64,000 bases of DNA, from contig CAZLPS010000013.1 in the NCBI GenBank assembly GCA_964561455.1, positions 1-64,000 of the forward strand. The letters are read 5' to 3'. This stretch comes from JABDGR01 sp964561455. GTDB taxonomy: Bacteria > Verrucomicrobiota > Verrucomicrobiia > Opitutales > JABDGR01. The translations under genes were made by a program, and so were the position numbers. Each line of letters opens with the position of its first letter. Within the stretch, counting starts at the first letter, position 1. The notes beneath the pieces were generated by a model. The model searched no databases, had not been told where the DNA came from, and saw only the letters and a program-made list of their open reading frames with translations. Shown piece after piece: positions 41,981 through 49,587 of the stretch.

Positions 41981-42613
41981 ATGCATGCTCAGCCCATTTG
42001 GCCGGCGCGACTGATTCGAAGCCTGGGAATTCTCGCGGTGGCGGTGCTGATTTGGACGGGCACCCGCAGTTCCACACCCGTGCCGCCGACGGCGCCGCCC
42101 AGGGCGGATTATTGGTGGGCCCAAGGCGTGAAAGCGGTCTTTTTCCCGGTGGGCGGAGGCTTTCCTTGGATTCGGCTGGGGGTCGAAGATGCCCGGAGCG
42201 AACGGCTTAAGGTCGGTTTTCTCCGGGTGGGGTTGGTGCCGGTGCTCGCGTTGCGCCAGGTTTCGCTGGACATTGACCTCCTGCATTTTGAAGCCACGAC
42301 TGCCCGCAGTTGGTTGCAGGATGATTTCGCCAATCTTAACCCGCGGCGTTTGCAAGTGGGGCCCATTCGCATAACGCTGCGGCGCGGAAACAATATCGTC
42401 TGGGAGTGCACCGCGACGGAAGCCGCGCCCGACCATGCGGAAGGCTTTATTTTGCGCCAGGTGGTGGTGCGCGCGGATTCCGGCGCGATGATATCGGCCG
42501 CCTCCGCGCGGATCACCCTGGCGCCGCCGGGCAATCAATTGCGGGTCGAAATGAGTCCGCCCGGTGGGCATCCCATCGTTTGGGATTTCGCCCTGCCGAA
42601 AGTGCAAAACTAA
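41981..42613 (+). CDS. Membrane-anchored hypothetical protein
   Basis: 210 residues with one N-terminal membrane segment (SLGILAVAVLIWTG) and a predicted extracytoplasmic remainder. The body contains strand-rich repeats (ARSERLKVGFLRVGLVPVL, then LDIDLLHFEATTARSW, then RRLQVGPIRITLRRGNNIVW), faintly like AsmA/DUF748-type proteins. I do not recognise the family with certainty. It lies about 100 bases upstream of the HAF-repeat protein. Confidence 0.6.
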   Translation: MHAQPIWPARLIRSLGILAVAVLIWTGTRSSTPVPPTAPPRADYWWAQGVKAVFFPVGGGFPWIRLGVEDARSERLKVGFLRVGLVPVLALRQVSLDIDLLHFEATTARSWLQDDFANLNPRRLQVGPIRITLRRGNNIVWECTATEAAPDHAEGFILRQVVVRADSGAMISAASARITLAPPGNQLRVEMSPPGGHPIVWDFALPKVQN

Positions 42614-42721
42614 TCTTGCAAACCAACCCTAAATGAATCCAATAACTTGGCCTTAACGATTACTTGCGGCCCATTCCCGGGCCCAACGGCTTCCCTTTCA
42701 TTAGTCAGCCTCCTTTGCCCG

Positions 42722-45700
42722 ATGAATTTCAGACTCTCCCGTTTACGGTCGGCACAAACACGGGTCCTCGCGATGCTGGTTTTGTTGCTTGCCGCTGACC
42801 GGGCGATGGCCCAAGACGCCGCCTTGGTCGCCCAAGGGCGCGCTCAGTTGATCAATGACCAAATGGCTGCCGCCAACGCCAGCTTCATCGCCGCCACCAA
42901 TCTTGCCCCCACGGACCCGGAAGCCCAAACCCTTGCGGCCATCACGGATATTCTGGCGTTGTGGGAATCCCCGGCTGCGGGCAATCTTGCGCAGCAGTTG
43001 GGCTTTACCATCGGTGGCGGGGTCAAGCACGGCACCGCTGCGCCCATTCCCGCCGGGTTGGCGGCCAATTTCAATTTGTCGCAAGTGCAATCGTTTACTT
43101 TGACTTCGGTGCTCCCGCAAATCCAGGATGCCGACCAGCGGCTCGCGATTGCCCTGGCCAATAATCCCGGACTTATTTCCATTTCCACCCAGGAAAGCGG
43201 CACCACCATGGCCGTGAATTTGGATCAGGGGGACTTGCTCGTGCTGCGCGCTTTGCTGCAAGCCTTGATCAGCGACCTCACTCTGAGCAAGGCGCTCAAC
43301 ACCAATGCGGTCCTGCAAGACTTGATTGATCTGGCCAAAGACCAAATGCTCGACGCCCAACACCTCCGGCATTCATACCCGCAACTGTTTGCCCGCCCCT
43401 CCGGCACGGCTAATGCGGGGGATTTGGCGGCGGCCCAAGCCGCCTTCGCTCAAGCGATTACCTTGTATAATCAGGCTTCAACCTACATCCGCACCCAACG
43501 CTCGAACGCCCAGCCCCTGTTTGCCATTGATCCGGTGGATTACCCGCAGGAGACGAAGTTTCGCCAGGGTCTCGCCACCGCGCAAGCCGCGCTCGCGGCG
43601 CCCCAGCCGGTGGGCCCGTCCGACAAGAACGTGAGCCTCGACCTCCGCCCGGTCTTCAACGGCACCGCCGACCCGGTGGCCCTTATGCCAAAATTCTCCG
43701 GCAGCAGTGTCGTGGTCAATTCGTTTCCTGATCCGACGTTTGCTGGAATTCTCGTTGGCAGTACGCAGGCGCTGGTCAATGACACTTTGCAACCCACTGG
43801 GGCGGTTCTCTCGTATACTGTAACCGACTTGGGTACCCTGCCTGGCGGGCGGCGGAGTGAGGCCTCTGGCACCAACCAGGCTGGTCAAGTCGTCGGGGAC
43901 GCCTGGACGGCGAACTTTAATACTCACGCCTTTTGGTGGACCACCGCCGGCGGGATGCAAGACCTGGGGACGCTCCCCGACGGAACAACGAGTTATGCTT
44001 ATGCGCTGAATAACGTCGGCCAGATCGTCGGGCAATCCGATACCACGGGTGGCGTTACGCATGCGGTTTTGTGGACTGTCGGCGGCGGCGCGCAAGATCT
44101 CGGCGCGTTGCCGGGCGGCGCCAACAGCTACGCTGAAGGCGTGAACGATTTTGGGCAAGTCGTCGGGTATTCTGATACTGGGGGCGGTGCGGATCATGCC
44201 TTTTTGTGGTCCGCCGGCGGCGGCATCCAAGACTTGGGCACGCTGCCGGGGATGACCGCCAGCTACGCCTACGGCATTAACAATTCCGGCCAGGTGGTCG
44301 GCTACTCCCACATGGATGGCGGCTCGGATCATGCCTTTTTGTGGACGGCCGCCGATGGGATGCAGGATTTGGGCACGCTGCCGGGTGGGTCGAACAGTTA
44401 TGCCTACGCCGTCAGCGCAACCGGGCAGGTCGTCGGCAGCGGCAACAGCGGCCCCTTTGGTCGGGCATTTTCCTGGACCATGGGTGGTGGCCTGCTCGAT
44501 CTGGGCTCGGCACCGGGCGGGTTTTACACCGAGGCCTATGCGGTCAACACTTCCGGTCAAATAGTCGGCGATGATTTCAGCGGCGCAGCTTTTCTCTACC
44601 AGAATGGCATAATGTCCGACCTCAACAAATTCGTCGGTAGGTCGGGCTCAAATCTGCGCGCCTATGGCATCAACGATGTTGGCCAAATCGTCGGCCGGAG
44701 CGACAATAACAATGGCGAGCAGCATGCCGTCCAGCTCAGTCCCATCACCGCAAGTTCCAGTTGGCTGGTCATCAACGTGCAGCCGCCGCAGAGTTTGACC
44801 ATTTATGCGGGTCAAAACGCCCAGTTTTTCATGCAAGCCAGCAGCGCCAGTGTGCCAAGCTACCAGTGGCAGCGCCAGCCGGTTGGCTCTTTGACTTGGT
44901 CCAACCTTAGTAACGATGGCACTTATTCCGGTGTCTCCACCCGTCAACTCAACATCTCGGGGGTCATTCCCGCCATGTCGGGTGACCAGTTCCGCAATCT
45001 GGTCACCACCGCCGGTGGCAGCGTGACCAGCACGGAATCCCAATTGACCGTCATCAATCCCGCCGCCATAACTCTAAACCAAGCGCCGCAAAGCCCAATG
45101 ACTGCAGTGGGCCAGACGGCAACTTTCGCGGTATTTGCCAGCAGCAGTCCCGCGCCCAGTTTCCAATGGCAGGAATCCACGGACGGGGGCAATACTTGGA
45201 ACGATCTCAGCGATGGCGGGGCCTATTCTGGCACCCAAAACGCCACGCTGGAAGTGAGCAACACACTGCTTTCGCAAGCCAACGACCAATTTCGATGTGT
45301 CGCCAGCAACGGCGGCGTGAATCCCGCTGTCACCAGCCCGCCTTCCACGTTAAAAGTCTATCCCGTTAATTCCTGGAACGGCTGGCGGCTTACCACCTTT
45401 GACGCCACAACCTTGAACAACCCGGCGGTTTCCGGGGCCACCGCGACCCCGGCCAACGACGGCTTGAGCAATTTCCTGAAATACGCCTTCAATCTTAATC
45501 CATTCTTTGCGGAAAGTGGCCAATTGCCCCAGTCCACCATCGTCAATGGGCAAATTGAGCTTACTTTTACCCAACTCCGGTCTGACGTCACTTATACCGT
45601 CCAAGCCAGCGCGGATTTGCAAACCTGGAGTACCCAGGGTGTGGCGCTCGTCACCAACGGCAACCAGGTTACCGCCTCCCATGCGGTTCCAGCCAGCGGG

Positions 45701-45742
45701 ACGGAGTTTCTGCGTATCGTACTTACCTATAATGGCCCCTAA
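42722..45742 (+). CDS. Exported HAF-repeat protein with two Ig-like domains and shared C-terminal module
   Basis: 1006 residues from the ATG at 42722, chosen because a signal peptide follows directly (VLAMLVLLLAADRAMAQ); a longer frame starts at 42647. Residues about 22-350 are alpha-helical with TPR-like character. About 43815-44700 encodes six or seven HAF repeats (DLGTLPGGxxSYAYxINxxGQVVG and HAFLWTxGGG patterns, about 45 residues each). Two Ig-like domains with YQWQRQP and SGDQFRN or NDQFRC follow. The C-terminus (ANDGLSNFLKYAFNLNP, then YTVQASADLQTW) matches that of the giant propeller-Ig protein at 5311. Likely surface-located or secreted. Confidence 0.85.
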   Translation: MNFRLSRLRSAQTRVLAMLVLLLAADRAMAQDAALVAQGRAQLINDQMAAANASFIAATNLAPTDPEAQTLAAITDILALWESPAAGNLAQQLGFTIGGGVKHGTAAPIPAGLAANFNLSQVQSFTLTSVLPQIQDADQRLAIALANNPGLISISTQESGTTMAVNLDQGDLLVLRALLQALISDLTLSKALNTNAVLQDLIDLAKDQMLDAQHLRHSYPQLFARPSGTANAGDLAAAQAAFAQAITLYNQASTYIRTQRSNAQPLFAIDPVDYPQETKFRQGLATAQAALAAPQPVGPSDKNVSLDLRPVFNGTADPVALMPKFSGSSVVVNSFPDPTFAGILVGSTQALVNDTLQPTGAVLSYTVTDLGTLPGGRRSEASGTNQAGQVVGDAWTANFNTHAFWWTTAGGMQDLGTLPDGTTSYAYALNNVGQIVGQSDTTGGVTHAVLWTVGGGAQDLGALPGGANSYAEGVNDFGQVVGYSDTGGGADHAFLWSAGGGIQDLGTLPGMTASYAYGINNSGQVVGYSHMDGGSDHAFLWTAADGMQDLGTLPGGSNSYAYAVSATGQVVGSGNSGPFGRAFSWTMGGGLLDLGSAPGGFYTEAYAVNTSGQIVGDDFSGAAFLYQNGIMSDLNKFVGRSGSNLRAYGINDVGQIVGRSDNNNGEQHAVQLSPITASSSWLVINVQPPQSLTIYAGQNAQFFMQASSASVPSYQWQRQPVGSLTWSNLSNDGTYSGVSTRQLNISGVIPAMSGDQFRNLVTTAGGSVTSTESQLTVINPAAITLNQAPQSPMTAVGQTATFAVFASSSPAPSFQWQESTDGGNTWNDLSDGGAYSGTQNATLEVSNTLLSQANDQFRCVASNGGVNPAVTSPPSTLKVYPVNSWNGWRLTTFDATTLNNPAVSGATATPANDGLSNFLKYAFNLNPFFAESGQLPQSTIVNGQIELTFTQLRSDVTYTVQASADLQTWSTQGVALVTNGNQVTASHAVPASGTEFLRIVLTYNGP

Positions 45743-45803
45743 CCCATGCTCCAGGGTCTGCGCCGGTTTGACCCGAAACTAAATCCAAATCCGGAAATTC
45801 TCC

Positions 45804-47075
45804 ATGTCCGATAACTTGCAAAAAATCCAGAGGTTTGTGGTTTTGATGCTGGAAAATCGCTCCTTTGATCACCTGTTGGGCTATTTGAAAGCTGGAAACC
45901 CCGCTGTGGCCGGGCTGGGGGACGGAGACTTTGCTAATTTCCCCGATCCGCGGGCCGCCCATCCGCCGGCCGTGCCCGTCACCAAAACGGCCGGGGCCAT
46001 CATGCCATTTGATCCGCCGCATGAATTTTGCGATGTGCAAAGGCAACTTTATGGCCCTGGCCCGTCCGACGGCGATTGCTCGAACCCGCCGGTTGATCCG
46101 GCGCCGATGAGCGGCTTTCTCTATTGCGGCAATCAAGCCGCCGCCGACAAACAGGTGCCCAGCCAGGGTTTTCGCGTGCTGGAGTGTTTTGCGCCCGGCC
46201 GGGTGCCCTGCCTTACGGCGTTGGCCCAGGAGTTTGCCCTGTTTAATTTTTGGTATTCCTCCCTGCCGGGCCCCACCTGGCCCAACCGGTTTTTTGTTCA
46301 CGCGGCCACCTCGGGTGGCCTCACCGACAGCCCCGGCACCGAAGGGATTGTCATGGGTTATTCGTTCAAGAAGGACACCATTTACCATGCCTTGGCCGCC
46401 GCAGGCAAAGACTGGCGCATTTATCACGAAGGTTTGCCGCAAACGGCCGGCATTGACAGCCTGCGCCTGGCCTACGTTGATCCCTTCACCAAACAGTTTC
46501 GGGAATTTTCCAATTTTGGACAGGACGTGAAGGACGGAATCCTGCCGGAATACACCTTCATCGAACCCTGCTATGGCGGGTTCCTTGACACCGACTTTGC
46601 GCAGGGCAAATCCATGCATCCCCAGGACGACGTGAACAAGGGCGATGCGCTCGTCCAGGAAATCTACGAGACTTTGCGGAATTCCAGCTATTGGCCGGAC
46701 ACCATGCTGATCATCACCTTTGATGAACATGGCGGGTTTTTTGACCACCAGGCGCCGCCGCCGGCGGTTCCCACGGGGGACGACGCCGCCTATGCCAACC
46801 CGCACCATCCCTTCAAGTTCGACCGCTATGGCGTGCGCGTGCCGGCCATTGTCATCTCTGCTTACACGCAAAAAGGCACCATCATCGGCAGCGATCCGAA
46901 AGATTCCAAAACCATGTTCGACCACACCTCGATTTTGGCCACGGTGGAAAAGCGGTTCGGCCTCCCATCCCTGACGGCGCGGGATAAGGCCGCCAACCTG
47001 TTGGACGTCGCTTTGAATCTTGACCAGCCCCGCAGTGACGCCCCGGCGAAGCTGGCGGTTTCCCCGATGGCCTGA
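45804..47075 (+). CDS. Phosphoesterase of the phospholipase C / acid phosphatase (AcpA) family
   Basis: 423 residues. The N-terminal RFVVLMLENRSFDHLLGYLK carries the metal-binding Glu-Asn and the family signature. GPTWPNRFFVHAATSGG, EPCYGG and IITFDEHGGFFDHQAPPPAV are the other hallmarks. The C-terminus has RVPAIVISAYTQKG and FDHTSILATVEKRFG. No signal peptide is seen, unlike many members that use Tat export, so it may be cytoplasmic or exported in another way. Expected activity is on phosphodiesters or phosphomonoesters such as phospholipid head groups. Confidence 0.9.
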   Translation: MSDNLQKIQRFVVLMLENRSFDHLLGYLKAGNPAVAGLGDGDFANFPDPRAAHPPAVPVTKTAGAIMPFDPPHEFCDVQRQLYGPGPSDGDCSNPPVDPAPMSGFLYCGNQAAADKQVPSQGFRVLECFAPGRVPCLTALAQEFALFNFWYSSLPGPTWPNRFFVHAATSGGLTDSPGTEGIVMGYSFKKDTIYHALAAAGKDWRIYHEGLPQTAGIDSLRLAYVDPFTKQFREFSNFGQDVKDGILPEYTFIEPCYGGFLDTDFAQGKSMHPQDDVNKGDALVQEIYETLRNSSYWPDTMLIITFDEHGGFFDHQAPPPAVPTGDDAAYANPHHPFKFDRYGVRVPAIVISAYTQKGTIIGSDPKDSKTMFDHTSILATVEKRFGLPSLTARDKAANLLDVALNLDQPRSDAPAKLAVSPMA

Positions 47076-47107
47076 ACTATTCGGCGAAAATTTGATCCCC
47101 CAAATCC

Positions 47108-48133
47108 ATGCTTACCGCCACCCAACAGTCCATGCTCGATCTGGCGCTCGCCTGTGACTTGAAGGTTTCCGAGGCGCCCCAGCATGTCGCCATCCGAAAA
47201 CGGCATCAAGCCATCGTATCCCAGCAAGATGCCGCTGATTACATTCGGGAGGTGGAAAATAAAATTCATGGCCGGAGAAAATTCAAACCCCCAACCAGGA
47301 TTCCCATGGCCGCTGTTGCCCAAGTCCGTCCCCCCGCGAAGGTCTCGAAGCCGTCCAGCCTGCTGGTCTCGTTCGCCCTGTTATTCCTCATGGTGGCGAT
47401 GGCCGCAGCCGGGTGGTTTGCGCCCGCCGGGGCCAATTTCCTGCTGGTGATGCTGAGCCTGAGCCTGATGCTCGTGGTGCTGGGCATTGGCACCACCAAC
47501 CACCCTTTGGGCGTGCTCATCAATGAGCGAAATTTGATGAGCCTCTCCCGCTTCCAAATGGTGGTTTGGACGGTGGTCGTTCTGGGCGGTTATCTCACGT
47601 TCGCGCTGGTCCGAATAAAATGGATGTTGGCGGGCCTCCCGGCCACCGGCCCGGTCACCGCTCCGTTGGACATTCAGATGGACTGGCAGTTGGTCTCCTT
47701 GCTGGGCATTAGCACCACATCGCTGGTGGGTTCTTCGTTGATCTTAAGCACCAAGAAGGACCAGACCCCTGCGGCCACGGTTACGCAAAAGACCGCGCAA
47801 ATGGTCAACGAGCCGGAACCGGAAATCAACGCCAACAAGCAGGGCACGCTTTATGCCAATCAGCAGATTTCCGATGCCCGGCTGACGGACATGTTTGAAG
47901 GCGACGAACTCGTCAATACCGCGCGGATCGATCTGGCCAAGGTGCAAATGTTCTATTTCACCGCCATCGCGGCGATCTGTGTCGTCGTGATGATTTTCAA
48001 AATGGTGCTATCCGGCAATTCCAACCTGGACCATCTGCCGCAGCTTTCCGACGGTTTGGTGGCCATCCTGGGCATCAGCCACGCGGGGTACCTCACGAGC
48101 AAGGGCGTCAGCCGCACGCAATCCCAGCCGTGA
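47108..48133 (+). CDS. Integral membrane protein of unknown function
   Basis: 341 residues with about four to five membrane segments (LLVSFALLFLMVAMAAAGWF, ANFLLVMLSLSLMLVVLGIG, FQMVVWTVVVLGGYLTFALV, LVSLLGISTTSLVGSSLIL, FYFTAIAAICVVVMIFKMVL) and a soluble loop between the fourth and fifth. The motif NERNLMSLSRFQMVVWT followed by LLGIS...ASLVGS recurs in a family of bacterial membrane proteins whose role is unknown. The first 75 residues are soluble and basic. It lies 32 bases after the phosphoesterase and may be co-transcribed with it. Confidence 0.7.
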   Translation: MLTATQQSMLDLALACDLKVSEAPQHVAIRKRHQAIVSQQDAADYIREVENKIHGRRKFKPPTRIPMAAVAQVRPPAKVSKPSSLLVSFALLFLMVAMAAAGWFAPAGANFLLVMLSLSLMLVVLGIGTTNHPLGVLINERNLMSLSRFQMVVWTVVVLGGYLTFALVRIKWMLAGLPATGPVTAPLDIQMDWQLVSLLGISTTSLVGSSLILSTKKDQTPAATVTQKTAQMVNEPEPEINANKQGTLYANQQISDARLTDMFEGDELVNTARIDLAKVQMFYFTAIAAICVVVMIFKMVLSGNSNLDHLPQLSDGLVAILGISHAGYLTSKGVSRTQSQP

Positions 48134-48285
48134 CGCGCGGAAGTGGCGAGGAGGAGGAATAAGGATGAAGGATAAGAAATGAAGGATGAAGCAAGCGGAG
48201 CGTGAGGAATCGGGCGTCAGGAGACAAAAGCTACCGCCCAGCTAATTCATTTTGGCCTCGCGCGGAGGCCCGGCGCCATCGAGAG

Positions 48286-48365
48286 TTTTGAAATAATTTC
48301 CAGATTTCCGAACCGGACATGCTCAATTGTCCATGGTCAATTTTGGGACCGCTTGGCGGGTCCGG
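48286..48365 (+). repeat. AT-rich dispersed repeat, copy 1
   Basis: It shares CTCAATTGTCCATGG and AATTTTGGGAC followed by GGCGGGT-CGG with the copy at 49324-49414. It lies just before the palindromic element. Confidence 0.5.
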
Positions 48366-48441
48366 CTCTCTGCTGACTCATCCCTCATCCTTCATCCTTA
48401 AGCGTCCTGCTTCCTGCCTCCCAACTATGGAATAGAAACTA

Positions 48442-48574
48442 GAGCATTTTCGATTTAGTGTGATTCAAAGCGGCACTGCGCAAGCGCAGGCCCTACAAGC
48501 AGCCGTTGGCGCTGCTTGTAGGGCTCGCGCTTGCGCGATGCTTTCCCTTGTGCCCATCTGAATCGAAAATGATC
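48442..48574. mobile_element. MITE-like palindromic element (133 bp)
   Basis: The ends are inverted repeats: GAGCATTTTCGATT at the left, and AATCGAAAATGATC at the right, whose complement reads GATCATTTTCGATT. Inside is a long hairpin at 48478-48536: GCGCAAGCGC pairs with GCGCTTGCGC, and GCCCTACAAGCAGC with GCTGCTTGTAGGGC around a 7-base loop. It has no coding capacity. The terminal sequence resembles ends I associate with IS630/Tc1-type elements, but a clear TA target duplication is not present. Best read as a non-autonomous transposable or REP-like element. Confidence 0.65.
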
Positions 48575-48721
48575 AAGGAACGGGAAACCTTACCGACTGT
48601 GGCATTGGCGGGTAATACCCCACTTAAAAAATGGCCGGAGCGTGCTAAGCTAAACTCAGGGGCGGACCTGCCCGTCTGCAAACCGATTGGGGCCATCCGC
48701 CCGCGTTTTGCGCCACCTGCC

Positions 48722-49291
48722 ATGAAACTTTTTAGATGCAATTTTGTCACGCTGGGGTTGCTGCTCGCGTCCCTTGCTTCTCCTGCATTCGCGCAGACGA
48801 CTCCGGTGCCTTCCAAAGAACCACCCAAAACCCAACTGGAGGCGGTTGCGGCCGAAACCGGCGTCGTCATCATTAAGGGCATTTCCGATTTGGGTTCGGT
48901 CGGGGGCGTCGCGGTTGAATGCCGTGAATATACCAACACCGCAAGCGGCAAGAAAAGCTACGGGATGGTCATCAAAGTGACGGAAACCGGAGGAGCTGGG
49001 CGGGAGGAGTCTTCCGCCATTGACTACGATGAGCTTCCCGCCCTCCTCGCCGGAATGGATTATCTCGGAAAAATCAAGCCGGACGTCACCAAGCTGAAGC
49101 GATTTGAGGCCACCTATGCCACGAAGGGCGGATTCTCCGTCATCGTGTTGAACAATGCGATGGGCGACATTTCGGTGTCCGTGAGTGCGGGCCACCCCGA
49201 CAAAGCCACCGTTTCGATGGGTCTTGACCAATTCGCCCAGTTGCGCGCGTACCTCCAGAGCGCCAAACAGAAAATTGACTCCATCAAGTGA
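48722..49291 (+). CDS. Exported hypothetical protein
   Basis: 189 residues from the ATG at 48722, chosen for the signal peptide that follows (FVTLGLLLASLASPAFAQ); a longer frame begins at 48506, inside the palindromic element, and is unlikely. The mature part has alternating strands (VVIIKGISDLGSVGGVAVEC, then YGMVIKVTETGG, then GFSVIVLNNAMGDISVSVSA) and a C-terminal helix. I do not recognise a family. It sits downstream of the MITE-like element. Confidence 0.65.
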   Translation: MKLFRCNFVTLGLLLASLASPAFAQTTPVPSKEPPKTQLEAVAAETGVVIIKGISDLGSVGGVAVECREYTNTASGKKSYGMVIKVTETGGAGREESSAIDYDELPALLAGMDYLGKIKPDVTKLKRFEATYATKGGFSVIVLNNAMGDISVSVSAGHPDKATVSMGLDQFAQLRAYLQSAKQKIDSIK

Positions 49292-49323
49292 TGCGCGTTG
49301 CAGGGCGTTTTCCCCACGGGGAC

Positions 49324-49414
49324 TTTTTTGACAGAATTGGCAAAATTTCCGGAATTCCGAGCTTGGCGTTTTCAATTGTCCATTGCCGATTTTGGGACGG
49401 CTGGGCGGGTTCGG
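49324..49414 (+). repeat. AT-rich dispersed repeat, copy 2
   Basis: It shares its second half with 48286-48365 (TTTTCAATTGTCCATTG, GATTTTGGGAC) and its first half with 53468-53540 (TTTTGACAGAATTG). It follows the stop of the preceding gene by about 30 bases. Confidence 0.5.
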
Positions 49415-49510
49415 AGACCCGCGCCCTACCACTGCTTCCCAATTGAAAGTGAGTTCACGGTTAACTCTGGATCATCCTTTGTCCTTCATCCCTCCGCCTT
49501 CATCCTTTCG

Positions 49511-49587
49511 CCTCCTGCCTCCTGTCTCCTGACTCCTGTCTCCTGTCTTCCACCTTCCAGCTTCTAACTTCTAGCTTCTAACTTCGA
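49511..49587. repeat. Eleven-unit 7-nt tandem array entering the fbp gene
   Basis: Units in perfect 7-nt register: CCTCCTG twice, TCTCCTG, ACTCCTG, TCTCCTG, TCTTCCA, CCTTCCA, GCTTCTA, ACTTCTA, GCTTCTA, ACTTCGA. The last two to three units lie inside the 3' end of the FBPase gene (stop at 49571-49573), so its final residues and stop codon come from array sequence. Confidence 0.85.

Larger units (their letters stand above)
48134..48721. other. Intergenic region rich in repeats
   Basis: No gene is seen. It holds degenerate GGATGAA heptads at about 48165-48200 with an inverted counterpart at about 48380-48420, one copy of an AT-rich dispersed repeat (48286-48365) and the palindromic element at 48442-48574. 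Confidence 0.6.

Noticed and set aside
48506..48721. Longer N-terminus for the exported protein at 48722
   Set aside because: The extension would start inside the palindromic element and place 72 residues before a good signal peptide.
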